A stretch of DNA of 64,000 nt, taken from the NCBI GenBank assembly GCA_963210315.1, contig OY723263.1:124001-188000 (forward strand). Direction: 5' to 3'. Position numbers and translations under genes: made by a program. Shown piece after piece: positions 33,377 through 44,974 of this stretch. The DNA comes from Rhynchopus euleeides (lineage: Eukaryota > Euglenozoa > Diplonemea > Diplonemida > Diplonemidae). Below the pieces are notes generated by a model, which worked only from the letters and a program-made list of their open reading frames with translations, did no database searches and had not been told where the DNA came from. The first letter of the stretch is position 1. Each line of letters starts with the position of its first letter.

Positions 33377-36030
33377 CACGACGCGCTGTCAGGAACAATG
33401 TCGACCAGTCGAAATCGACAGACGACATGCGTTTCGACCGGTCGTTCGACAGTCGAAAATCGACAGGTTACCTGTCGAAATACCTGTCGAACGACCTGTC
33501 GACGACCGGTCGTTCGACAGAGGTTTCGACAGGTCGATTTTCGACTGTCGAAATCGACTGTCGAATTCGCAGGTATACCTGTCGAAATCGACAGTCGATT
33601 TCGACAGTCGATTTCGACAGGTATTTCTGTCGATTTCGACTGTCGAAATCGACAGTCGATTTCGACAGGTATTTCCGTCGATTTCGACTGTCGATTTTCG
33701 ACAGTCGAAATCGACAGAAATACCTGTCGAAATCGACTGTCGATTTCGACAGTCGAAAATCGACAGTCGATTTCGACAGGTATTTCTGTCGATTTCGACT
33801 GTCGATTTCGACAGGTATTTCTGTCGATTTTCGACAGGTATTCCTGTCGAAATAGACTGTCGTCAACTTTTTTGACTCGTCACTCTCTTGGAATCGTCGG
33901 GTCGTGACTCTGGAGCCGTTCCGATTTCGTCAGCAATTCTCCCCCCCTCCCTCCCCAGCCGAGAGAACATTTTTCTTCTGGCCCTGCATCCAGTGTTGCC
34001 TGCCTATGTGTTGCCCCTGTTGTGTCTGCGCCTGTGCCTCCCTGCCCTGTATTTTTTTGCCCTCACGGGTATCACGATACAGGGCAGTCCCCCCCCTCCT
34101 CCCCCCAAAAATCGTTCGCATCATCTTGGCGCCCATTCCTTCCACTTTCTGTGGATGTGTTTGGTATTTCCGAATGGAATTTTCCAGCGTCAAGACTGAT
34201 ACCTCGCCGTTTTAGAGTCAGTCACTTCTACCGCCGCTGCGATTTGCGATACGGTAGTTGTGCAGAAATGCTAACATTTAATTTGCTCTGTGGAACCTGG
34301 ACTGCACCTTCTGGGCTGTGAGTCTGTAGATAGTTGGACAGTTGCGGAACCCATCCTTTGTGTGCCTCCGACTTGAGGAGCTGTCGACTTCAGAACCAAG
34401 GTTCAGAACGAAGATGACGACCTGCTGTGAGCTGCAAACCTTCTTGACACACCTACCGTATCTGCATTACACTCGTGGTAATTCCATACCCCTGGAAACA
34501 GGAGACCGCCGTCTGTTCACAGATGGTCTTGAGCGTGGTAGCCATCTTTGCTATGGAGTCACGATTAAGTCTTTGTGGTCACGTGGGCCCATGAGCAGCG
34601 GATACACTTGGAGTGGAGGGAGGGGGTGCGGTTCTGGAAAAGCGGGTCTGAATCTGGTCAAGGACGACTGAGGGCTTCAGTTCGAGTTCAATGTGGGTCC
34701 AAGGGTACACAGGAGATCACTGCTTCATATTCAACCTGCTTGTCATCCTCTGGTTACTGTTCAACGGCTCGAACTCCTCGACTTTCCTTGGCTGACTGAA
34801 ATGAAACAATACGTAAGTGCTGCTATTGTGTTGTTCCCCTGACAGAGGAACACAAGGGAAGGGAACTGCAGCTGTCCACGAAGTGGCTCGACGTAGCCAC
34901 CTCACGCTGCCTAGAGGGTCGGTTCAGGTTGAAGCAGAGCAATTAAGTGTTAGGGGGATGCCTTTGGTCAAGGCCTTTTCTAAAAAAATTGACCCACGGC
35001 GCCTGGTTGTAGCTCGGTCTACGCCAGGTTCCACACCCCGTCATCGCAAAACGTACACATACACAGAGGCAACCCGCAACGGGCCTCTGTGGTACGGGAG
35101 CCTGACGGGAGGAAATTTTGCCTTTTGGTCACAAAGGCGTCTTTTTTTGGAATAAATTGACCCGCAGGGTGGCTGAGTCTTATCAGACAGGCCGACCTAC
35201 GTTGAACAGTGGAACCACACAACCTGTTCAACCTGCAAACCACCGGGGTGGCGGCTGAGTCCTCATCCCTGCCGTAGCATGCGATAAGCCTACGTCGACC
35301 TCCGCTACGGTCTCTCAACAACGGTCTTCACCAGTTGAACCCCGCGCGTCCGGGAAAGCCTGATCGTTTGGATCTTGTCTCTGTGATTCGAAGAACTGTG
35401 GGGTTCAGAACCAAGGATGAGGAACTGCTGTGAGCTGCACACTCTCTTGACACACCTGCACGTATCTGCGTTACACTCGTGGGAAACCCGAACCCTGTAT
35501 TTATACAGGAGACTTCCATCTGGGACAGTTTCTGTTCCAGATGAGCTTTGACAGTGGTAGCCATCTTTGCTATGGAGCCATCGTCATTGCTATCGTCGTC
35601 ACTCGGACCCATGAGCAGCTGATACAATTGGTGTGGCAGGAGAGGGTGCGGTTCTGGATCAGCAGATCTGAATCTGAAACTGGTAACGAAACCCACGGGT
35701 CTGAGATGACTCAGTGTCTGAGTGACCGGGTCAGGTCACTCAGGCTGTCTACCGGTCAGTGAACCAGTATCCGACCTGTCGAAGCTGTCGACAGGTATAG
35801 CTGTCGAAATCGACTGTCGACCTGTCGACAGTAAGCTGTCGACAGCTGTCGACTGTCGACAGGTCGACAGTCGACAGGTCGAATCGACTGTCGATCGACA
35901 GCAAAATCGACTGTCGACTGTCGACGGGTCGACAGTCGAATCGACAGTCGACCTGTCGACAGTCGACAGTCGATTTTGCTGTCGATTCGACTGTCGAATC
36001 GACAGTCGAAGACCCCGACAGCGCGTCGTG
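33377..36030. mobile_element. CACGACGCGCTGTC element with GTCGA palindromes
   Basis: Terminal inverted repeats CACGACGCGCTGTC (33377-33390; complement ending 36030) have TA on both sides (33375-33376, 36031-36032). Inside each end is an array of GTCGA/TCGAC palindromes (GTCGAAATCGACAGTCGA and variants; 33400-33860 and 35775-36010). The CAC terminus and 2-bp duplication match the architecture of the CACGGTGGGATC family with different sequence. The middle holds a diverged direct duplication (see 34385) and no recognisable transposase. Confidence 0.8.
34385..35685. repeat. diverged direct duplication, ~290 bp
   Basis: About 34385-34665 and 35398-35685 share TGCTGTGAGCTGCA, CTTGACACACCT, GGTAGCCATCTTTGCTATGG and GGGTGCGGTTCTGGA in the same order and orientation, about 1.0 kb apart. 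The coding status of either copy is unclear. Confidence 0.6.
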
Positions 36031-37339
36031 TACCCTACCCTAGGGTTGGGGCCGCCGGGGTCCCAGATTTTTTGGTAATTTCCAGGTGTGGGTAGGGGGA
36101 CCCAGGTGTGGCTCTATTTTGGGGGTATTTTGGCCGATTTTCGAAATCCTATTTTGGTTTTTTTGCACTTTTTTTTGGGTGCTTTTTTGCACGATTTCTG
36201 TGCCTCAGACACAGATTTTGGTGTGAGTTTTGCGCTATTTTGATTCACTCGGCTTCACCGATGCATACGATTCGAAAAAATGGCGAAAAAATCGCTATCA
36301 ACAACGGTGAACGAATGGAGGTAGATGGGGAAGTGGAAGGACACAGCACGCCCTCCCACTGCTCGCCACCTGTACACTACCTCTCTGTTCAAGGCGGTCA
36401 GTGCCTCTTGATGCTGCACACAAATCACTGTACATCCCAGGGCGCCTTCCTTGTGAGAATAGCGGAACCTCTGCGTTGCAGTTTGGTGGTTGAGGCCGGC
36501 GGTGGTGACTCACTTTGGTGACTGTGCTTCCTTCCCCCTGAGCTCGACCAGATCCAGGTCGACCTGGTGCTGTGTGGCTCCGGTGTGGTATCTCCTTGCT
36601 TCCTCGCACACATACACGTGGTTCCTCGCCACGGATGCCCACCAAGTGAACCCGAAACATATCACGGGCCCCGACGACCCTTTCGAGATGTCATAGCCGC
36701 AAGCCCGCAAACCCGATCGCATTCGCAAGGTGTTCGTCTCTGAGAGATTAGGCTCGGCCCAGCCTCCCGCGAGGTGTGAACCGATATGCCCAGCCCCGTA
36801 CGCGCAAGCTTGGCTCCAAGACCAGGCACAAGCCACAGGGGGGTCTGGGGGGCGGTGCCCCCCAGCCGCCGGAGGCCACGCTAGCGAACGTCTGTTGGCC
36901 TGGCTCCATAGTCGCATACGCTCAAGTACAACACAACTGACAGATAGCACATGTCGCATGGGGGGGTCTGGGGGGTTCCGCCCCCCAGCCGCCGGAGGCC
37001 ACGGTAGTGAACATCTGTTGGTTTGAGCTCGAGAGCAAGCCTCTCACACCACCGCCCTCCGACCCCCCTCTCCACCCCCAGGTGCAAATTTTTTTTGCAT
37101 CCGGAAAATGTGTTCTTTTGACTGTTTGAGCACATCCAAGACCGGGAACATAAAGATTTTCGGCCAATACCAAGTAGGGTCACTATAAAATCCAAAGGAA
37201 AAAAGTGCAAAAAAAATAGTGCAAAAAAATATTTTTTCCCCAAATTCCTATTTACATTCCGTGAAATAGATACACGCCTGGGGGGACCTTTTCGAATTTT
37301 TTTTTTCGAGGGGTGCCCATTTTGGCGATTTGGGCCCGA
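36031..37339. other. gene remnant and short direct repeat
   Basis: Minus-strand frames at 36298-36660 and 36510-36700 look like fragments of a decayed protein; no family recognised. A 65-bp direct repeat (GGGGGGTCTGGGGGG, CCCCCCAGCCGCCGGAGGCC, CTGTTGG) occurs at about 36836-36901 and 36959-37022. The stretch CTTTTCGAATTTTTTTT near 37290 also occurs at about 19347. Confidence 0.35.
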
Positions 37340-40300
37340 TTTCGAGGGTTACGGGTGACCCTAGACCCTACCCAACACTAGGGTTGGGGTTGGGGTTAAC
37401 TCCAGACCCTACCCTCACCCTAGGGTTAGGGTTAACCCTAGACCCTACCCTGGGGTTAGGGTTAACCCTATACCCTACCCAACCCTAGGGGTAGGGTGAG
37501 GGTTAACCCTACACCCTACCCAACCCTAGGGTTGGGGTTGGGGTTAACCCTAGACCCTACCCTAGGGTTAGGGTCAGGGTTAACCCTATACCCTACCCAA
37601 CCCTAGGGTTAGGGTGAGGGTTAACCCTACACCCTACCCAACCCTAGGGTTAGGGTTGGGGTTAACCCTAGACCCAACCCTACCCTAGGGTTAGGGTTAA
37701 CCCTACACCCTACCCAACCCTAGGGTTAGGGTTAGGGTTAACCCTATACCCAACCCAACCCTACACCCAACCCTACCCTAGGGTTAGGGTTAGGGTTAAC
37801 CCTAGACCCAACCCAACCCTAGGGTTAGGGTTGGGGTTAACCCTATACCCTACCCAACCCTAGGGTTAGGGTCAGGGTTAACCCTAGACCCAACCCAACC
37901 CTAGGGTTAGGGTTGGGGTTAACCCTATACCCTACCCAACCCTAGGGTTAGGGTCAGGGTTAACCCTAGACCCAACCCAACCCTAGGGTTAGGGTTAACC
38001 CTATACCCCACCCAACCCTAGGGTTAGGGTTAGGGTTAACCCTATACCCAACCCTACCCTAGGGTTAGGGTTAGGGTTAACCCAAGACCCAACCCTACCC
38101 TAGGGTTAGGGTTAACCCTATACCCAACCCAACCCTAGGGTTAGGGTTAGGGTTAACCCTATACACAACCCAACCCTAGGGTTAGGGTTAACCCTATACC
38201 CTACCCAACCCGAGGGTTAGGGTTGGGGGTTAACCCAAGACCCTGCCCGACCCTAGGGTTAGGGTTCACCCTAGACCCAACCCTACCCTAGGGTTCGGGT
38301 TTGGGTCAGGGTGAACCCTAGACCCGACCCAACCCTCGGATCAGGGTTGGGGTTAACCCTATACCCTACCCTAACCCTAGGGTAGGGTCTAGGGTCAACC
38401 CTGACCCTAACCCTAGGGTTGGGTCAAGGGTTAACCCTAACCCTAGGGTTAGGGTAGGGTCTAGGGTCAACCCTGACCCTAACCCTAGGGTTGGGTAGGG
38501 TCCAGGGTTAACCCTAACCCTAACCCGAGGGTTGGGTAGGGTCTAGGGTCAACCCTGACCCTAACCCGAGGGTTGGGTAGGGTCTAGGGTTAACCCTAAC
38601 CCTAGGGTTGGGTAGGGTCTAGGGTCAACCCTGACCCTAACCCTAGGGTTGGGTAGGGTCCAGGGTTAACCCTAACCCTAACCCGAGGGTTGGGTAGGGT
38701 CTAGGGTCAACCCTGACCCTAACCCGAGGGTTGGGTAGGGTCTAGGGTTAACCCTAACCCTAGGGTTGGGTAGGGTCTAGGGTCAACCCTGACCCTAACC
38801 CTAGGGTTGGGTCAAGGGTTAACCCTAACCCTAACCCTAGGGTTAGGGTAGGGTCTAGGGTTAACCCTGACCCTAACCCTAGGGTTGGGTCAAGGGTTAA
38901 CCCTAACCCTAACCCTAGGGTTGGGTAGGGTCTAGGGTCAACCCTGACCCTAACCCGAGGGTTCGGTAGGGTCTAGGGTTAACCCTAACCCTAACCCTAG
39001 GGTTGGGTCAAGGGTTAACCCTAACCCTAACCCTAGGGTTAGGGTAGGGTCTAGGGTTAACCCTAACCCTAACCCTAGGGTTGGGTCAAGGGTTAACCCT
39101 AACCCTAACCCTAGGGTTAGGGTAGGGTCTGGGGTCAACCCTGACCCTAACCCTAACCCGAGGGTTGGGTAGGGTCTAGGGTTAGGGTAGGGTCTGGGGT
39201 CAACCCTGACCCTAACCCTAACCCTAGGGTTAGGGTAGGGGCTGGGGTCAACCCTGACCCTAACCCTAACCCTAGGGTAGGGTAGGGTCTAGGGTTAACC
39301 CTAACCCTAACCCTAGGGTTGGGTCAAGGGTTAACCCTGACCCTAACCCTAGGGTTAGGGTAGGGTCTAGGGTCAACCCTAACCCTAACCCTAGGGTTGG
39401 GTCAAGGGTTAACCCTAACCCTAACCCTAGGGTTAGGGTAGGGTCTAGGGTTAACCCTAACCCTAACCCTAGGGTTGGGTCAAGGGTTAACCCTAACCCC
39501 AACCCTAGGGTTAGGGTAGGGTCTGGGGTCAACCCTGACCCTAACCCTAGGGTAGGGTCTAGGGTTAACCCTGACCCTAACCCTAGGGTTGGGTAGGGTC
39601 TAGGGTCAACCCTGACCCTAACCCGAGGGTTGGGTAGGGTCTAGGGTTAACCCTAACCCTAACCCTAGGGTTGGGTCAAGGGTTAACCCTAACCCTAACC
39701 CTAGGGTTAGGGTAGGGTCTGGGGTCAACCCTGACCCTAACCCTAGGGTAGGGTCTAGGGTTAACCCTGACCCTAACCCTAGGGTTGGGTAGGGTCTAGG
39801 GTCAACCCTGACCCTAACCCGAGGGTTGGGTAGGGTCTAGGGTTAACCCTAACCCTAACCCTAGGGTTGGGTCAAGGGTTAACCCTAACCCTAACCCTAG
39901 GGTTAGGGTAGGGTCTGGGGTCAACCCTGACCCTAACCCTAGGGTTGGGTAGGGTCTAGGGTCAACCCTGACCCTAACCCGAGGGTTGGGTAGGGTCTAG
40001 GGTTAACCCTAACCCTAACCCTAGGGTTGGGACAAGGGTTAACCCTAACCCTAACCCTAGGGTTAGGGTAGGGTCTGGGGTCAACCCTGACCCTAACCCT
40101 AGGGTAGGGTCTAGGGTTAACCCTGACCCTAACCCTAGGGTTGGGTAGGGTCTAGGGTTAACCCTAACCCTAACCCTAGGGTTGGGTCAAGGGTTAACCC
40201 TAACCCTAACCCTAGGGTTAGGGTAGGGTCTAGGGTCAACCCTGACCCTAACCCGAGGGTTGGGTAGGGTCTAGGGTTAACCCTAACCCTAACCCTAGGG

Positions 40301-41520
40301 TTAGGGTAGGGTCTAGGGTTAACCCTAACCCTAACCCTAGGGTTGGGTCAAGGGTTAACCCTAACCCCAACCCTAGGGTTAGGGTAGGGTCTGGGGTCAA
40401 CCCTGACCCTAACCCTAGGGTAGGGTCTAGGGTTAACCCTGACCCTAACCCTAGGGTTGGGTAGGGTCTAGGGTCAACCCTGACCCTAACCCGAGGGTTG
40501 GGTAGGGTCTAGGGTTAACCCTAACCCTAACCCTAGGGTTGGGTCAAGGGTTAACCCTAACCCTAACCCTAGGGTTAGGGTAGGGTCTGGGGTCAACCCT
40601 GACCCTAACCCTAGGGTAGGGTCTAGGGTTAACCCTGACCCTAACCCTAGGGTTGGGTAGGGTCTAGGGTTAACCCTAACCCTAACCCTAGGGTTGGGTC
40701 AAGGGTTAACCCTAACCCTAACCCTAGGGTTAGGGTAGGGTCTGGGGTCAACCCTGACCCTAACCCTAGGGTTGGGTAGGGTCTAGGGTCAACCCTGACC
40801 CTAACCCGAGGGTTGGGTAGGGTCTAGGGTTAACCCTAACCCTAACCCTAGGGTTGGGACAAGGGTTAACCCTAACCCTAACCCTAGGGTTGGGTCAAGG
40901 GTTAACCCTAACCCTAACCCTAGGGTTAGGGTAGGGTCTGGGGTCAACCCTGACCCTAACCCTAGGGTAGGGTCTAGGGTTAACCCTGACCCTAACCCTA
41001 GGGTTGGGTAGGGTCTAGGGTTAACCCTAACCCTAACCCTAGGGTTGGGTCAAGGGTTAACCCTAACCCTAACCCTAGGGTTAGGGTAGGGTCTAGGGTC
41101 AACCCTGACCCTAACCCGAGGGTTGGGTAGGGTCTAGGGTTAACCCTAACCCTAACCCTAGGGTTAGGGTAGGGTCTAGGGTTAACCCTGACCCTAAGCC
41201 TAGGGTTGGGTCAACCCTAGGGTTAGGGTAGGGTATAGGGTCAACCCTAACCCTATCCCTAGGGTTGGGTCAAGGGTTAACCCTAACCCTAACCCTAGGG
41301 TTGGGTAGGGTCTAGGGTCAACCCTGACCCTTACCCTAGGGTTGGGTAGGGTCTGGGGTCAACCCTGACCCTAACCCTTGGGTTGGGTTGGGTCTAGGAT
41401 CAACCCTGGCCCTGACCCCTGGGTTGGGTAGGGTCGTGTTGGGTCGGGTTATGGGTACCCAACCCTCACCCTAGGGTAGGGTTGGGTCGGGTTGTGGGTA
41501 CCCCCGACGTGCTGTAGGGT
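37340..41520. repeat. telomere-like satellite of alternating orientation
   Basis: About 4.2 kb made almost entirely of CCCTAA, CCCTA, CCCAA and their complements. Orientation flips every 10-25 bp, creating GGGTTAACCC and CCCTAGGG palindromes. The left kilobase repeats GGGTTAGGGTTAACCCTA plus ACCCTACCCAACCC. From about 38340 a longer unit dominates, built of AACCCTAGGGTTGGGT, AGGGTCTAGGGTCAACCC and TGACCCTAACCC. A real telomere would be one orientation only, so this is an interstitial satellite. Long open frames in it (Thr-Leu-Gly-Leu repeats) are artefacts. Confidence 0.9.
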
Positions 41521-41656
41521 AGGGTAGGGTAGGGTACACGGTGGGATCTTGTAAATTTTACATGTATAACTACAAGTATATACATGTATTATACATGTAT
41601 AATACTTGCATGTCAACTATTATACATGTATAATACATGTACATGCCTGAAATATA

Positions 41657-42001
41657 CCGTATACTTAAATATTTTGGAACGTAAATATTATGGAACGTAA
41701 ATATTATGGAACGTAAATATTTTGGAACGCTGGTGGGTTGGCGTTCCAGATTTTTTTCGTTCCATAATATTTACAGGGCTTTCTGCGACTCGGGGACTTG
41801 GACCAGGTGATCGGACGGCATGCAGAGTCCCTGACGGGACCTACTCGTGCACTTTTCGCGCGATTCCTGACGCAAGCCGTCCTCACCACCGAGTCCCCAA
41901 CTGGCCCTGTAAATATTTTGGAACGTAAATATTATGGAACGGACCGGCCAAAAATGGGCCCGTTCCATAATATTTACGTTCCATAATATTTACGTATACG
42001 G
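41657..42001 (-). mobile_element. CCGTATACG MITE, copy 2
   Basis: 345 bp, TA on both sides (41655-41656, 42002-42003). Nearly identical to the copy at 12031 but inverted, with one extra 16-bp GGAACGTAAATATTAT unit at one end. Confidence 0.88.
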
Positions 42002-42136
42002 TACATGTAAAATACATGTATATCAAGTAAAAATACAAGTATAATACTTGCATGTCAACTATTATACTTGTATTTTTACTTGATATACATGTATTTTACA
42101 TGTATATTTCAGGCATTTACATGTATTTTACATGTA

Positions 42137-42465
42137 CCGTATGCGTAAATATTTTGGAACGTAAATATTATGGAACGTAAATATTTTGGAACGCTGGTGG
42201 GTTGGCGTTCCAGATTTTTTTCGTTCCATAATCTTTACAGGGCTTTCTGCGACTCGGGGACTTGGACCAGGTGATCGGACGGCATACAGAGTCCCTGACG
42301 GGACCTACTCGTGCACTTTTCGCGCGATTCCTGACGCAAGCCGTCCTCACCACCGAGTCCCCAACTGGCCCTGTAAATATTATGGAACGTAAATATTATG
42401 GAACGGACCGGCCAAAAATGGGCCCGTTCCATAATATTTACGTTCCATAATATTTACGTATACGG
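42137..42465 (-). mobile_element. CCGTATACG MITE, copy 3
   Basis: 329 bp, TA on both sides (42135-42136, 42466-42467), same orientation as copy 2, inside the same host element. One terminus reads CCGTATGCG. Confidence 0.88.
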
Positions 42466-43006
42466 TATAATACTTGTCATGCAAGTATTATACATGTAAA
42501 ATACTTGCATGACAAGTAAAATACATGTATAATACTTGCATGACAAGTAAAATACTTGCATGCAAGTAAAATACATGTATTTTACTTGCATGCAAGTATT
42601 TTACTTGTCATGCAAGTATTTTACATGTATAATACTTGCATGACAAGTATTATACATGTAAAATACATGTATATCAAGTAAAAATACATGTATAATAGTT
42701 GACATGCAAGTATTATACTTGTATTTTTACTTGATATACATATATTTTACATGTATACTTCAGGCATATACATGTATTATACATGTATAATAGTTGACAT
42801 GCAAGTATTATACATGTATAATACATGTATTATACTTGTAGTTATACATGTAAAATTTACAAGATCCCACCGTGTAGGGTAGGGTAGGGCCCCCCCCCCC
42901 CCAGGGCTGTAAATAAGGTTTGGGGGTCAGGAGTCGGGAGTCGGTTATTTACAGTCACCTAAGGTACCTGGGGTGGGGGGCTGGGGGGGACGGGCGGTCT
43001 CAAACC

Positions 43007-43255
43007 CTACTCAATCCTGCACGCATCCTGTAGTACGGCCACCTCTGCCGTGGAGAGTCCCATGGACCCTCCAGCAGTCGCCCACCATTCGGTCAGGGCG
43101 GACTGACTCGGCGCTTGCGGGGTCTTCCCGCGTGCGAGGTGGTCCGCGAAGAAGCACGCGACGCACAGCGCCATGTTGGCTGTCCCAGCCAACCCCCCAC
43201 TTCGCCCGCAGCGCCCCACACGCTGCGAGCACCTCACTCACGGCAGCAGTATTTG
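43007..43255 (-). pseudogene. coding remnant interrupted by a MITE
   Basis: Minus-strand reading PNTAAVSEVLAACGALRAKW, then in another frame MALCVACFFADHLARGKTP and LTEWWATAGGSMGLSTAEVA to a stop at 43007. One frameshift near 43195 and the MITE upstream disrupt it. Family not recognised. Confidence 0.35.
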
Positions 43256-43259
43256 GCTG

Positions 43260-43488
43260 CATAGCTCTCAGTATTTCCCGTGCATGCAGCGCATGCATCC
43301 ACAAATTTTGTGGATGCATCCACACACAGCCTGGAGCTCCGAAGCCCTGCATGCAGGCCTGCCTGCAGTGGATGAATGCCTGTATGCCAAATCGAAAATC
43401 CATTTTTTGACATTTTCGGGCATCCCTGGATGCCGTGGATGCATGCATGGATGCATCCACACCATCCACGGCCCCACTGAGAGCTATG
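43260..43488. mobile_element. 229-bp MITE with 7-bp target duplication
   Basis: Terminal inverted repeats CATAGCTCTCAGT (43260-43272) and complement (43476-43488), flanked by TTGGCTG on both sides (43253-43259, 43489-43495). The interior is full of GCATGCATCCA/TGGATGCATC palindromes. Confidence 0.75.
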
Positions 43489-44077
43489 TTGGCTGTGAGT
43501 CAAACACTACTGCCTCTACCTGAGGCATGTTTTGTGTCGCAACAGTTGCGTCACATGTGTGACGCATCTGTGTGGAGTGTGTGTGGTTGTGCACGTGTGC
43601 GCTGCGGTATGCTCAACCACCTGATGGGGGCGGAACACAACTCTTCTTGGGAGCTGCCAGGATCTGGCAAAAGGGGCGGGAAAGGGGCGCCGTATTCACA
43701 GCAGTGGTTTGGCAATGAACTCACCCCAGTTCAGAGACCGGTAATGAAGAAGATGACTGGGAGGCACACACCATGTCCCACCCAGCGGGACCCCCACACC
43801 CCCACCCACCCATCGGGACCCCCCCTCCTCGGGTGTTCCAAAAACCCTTTCTTTTGAATATTTGGAGTCTGTGCGGATCGCAGTGGGGTCATTTTGGCCA
43901 TGGGGTGCCTAATACCGCACATTCCCTAAGGGAAGCAAGGCAACCCTCCCAATCCCAAAAAATCCGGCGCGAGTCGGGAGTCGGGAGTCGGCCTTATTTA
44001 CACCCCTGCCCCCCCCCCCTCCCTCCGGCCCAACGTTAAGTCCGGCCCCAGAATTAGCCAGAGGCCTGCCCCCTCCC

Positions 44078-44506
44078 CCCCACCCTGCACGTATTTCACC
44101 CCCTCTGCACCGCGACGGTAGTCGTCGGGCGAGCAAAAAACCAACAAGCTGCAGCAGAGGATGACGCATGGGTGGGGAGACAGACGGGTTGTCAGACAGA
44201 AGGGCCAAGGATAGAAGGCTGTTTTTGCTTCCACAGTTTTAAAAACACGGCTGAGAGGGGGCGGGATATTTTTTTTTTGTTGGGTTTGCCCGGCCGTGCT
44301 CCGGAGAGGGGCTGGCAAAAAAAAAAGCGAACAACGATGCAATTCCCTGCGCCAATTTGTATGTTCCTGAGTTCCACACGTGGGGGGCGAAGGGGGTCGA
44401 AGAGGGGAGGGGGGAGGGAAGGAAAACTATCTAGCAGGCGCGTGACACGCCTATCAGCGTTGTGCTGTTATTTCATTATACTTAGAGTCCCCCCGCCCCA
44501 CCCCAC
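44078..44506. other. intergenic, nothing recognised
   Basis: G/C runs and no coding frame of note. Confidence 0.4.
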
Positions 44507-44936
44507 CTACTGATCGGTCTTCACCTCTGTCAAGGCGCACTCTGCCTCAGGGAGCCGGAATGTCATGACCAGGGCACACACGGCAACACCCGCTGCCACA
44601 GCGTATGGAAGACCTGCAGGTGTGAGGGGGGGTGGTGGCTGGGGGATGGGTGATTCCGGCAACCCTCTGCAGGGGGGGGGGGGGGGCTCCCCCCATGTTC
44701 CCCCCGGCAGCGCTGGGTCGTGAAAATTCATTCAGAAACTCAACCCCGTGGGAGCACCATGGCACACAGGACACCGCCATACCTGGGAAGGTAGTCGAGC
44801 TGCAGAACGAGAAGAGTATGCCCATCATGAGAGGACCCATCCCCTCTGCCAAGGCACGGAAAGCGGCAACCGCACCCTGCACCTCGCCCTGTGTGTGTTG
44901 TGTGGGTGTGGGTGTGTCGCGCATTCACTTCCGAAG

Positions 44937-44974
<38 letters not shown>

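Larger units (their letters stand above)
41537..42874. mobile_element. CACGGTGGGATC element, copy 3
   Basis: Ends as in copies 1 and 2, with TA on both sides (41535-41536, 42875-42876), inserted in a short TAGGG run. The body is TACATGTA/TACTTGCATG modules in both orientations. It is interrupted by two CCGTATACG MITEs. Confidence 0.85.
42907..44002. other. TGTAAATAAGG-bounded segment with broken coding DNA
   Basis: TGTAAATAAGG (42908-42918) and its complement CCTTATTTACA (43992-44002) each adjoin GGAGTCGGGAGTCGG repeats, suggesting another small TIR element. A second CTGTAAATAA complement at 42945-42954 could form a hairpin with the first. Inside is a minus-strand coding-like remnant (43007-43255) cut by the MITE at 43260, and a copy of the dispersed repeat from 9.6 kb (43750-43915). 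Confidence 0.4.
33305..44067. mobile_element. 10.8-kb composite TIR element, MULE-like 10-bp duplication
   Basis: The 17-bp ends AGGCCTCTGGCTAATTC (33305-33321) and exact complement (44051-44067) are flanked by GCCCCCTCCC on both sides (33295-33304, 44068-44077). A 10-bp duplication is typical of Mutator-like elements, but both flanks are C-rich, so chance cannot be excluded. Inside are two CAC-type elements, the telomere-like array and several MITEs. No MULE transposase is visible. Confidence 0.55.

Noticed and set aside
35008-35045. tRNA-like boxes (TAGCTCGGT, GGTTCCACACC)
   Set aside because: The A-like and B-like boxes are too close and no cloverleaf can be drawn.
38950-39532. Long frames encoding Thr-Leu-Gly-Leu repeats
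   Set aside because: They are translations of the satellite and occur in several frames.
37340-41520. Chromosome end (telomere)
   Set aside because: Units flip orientation every few repeats and ordinary genes continue on the right for 20 kb.
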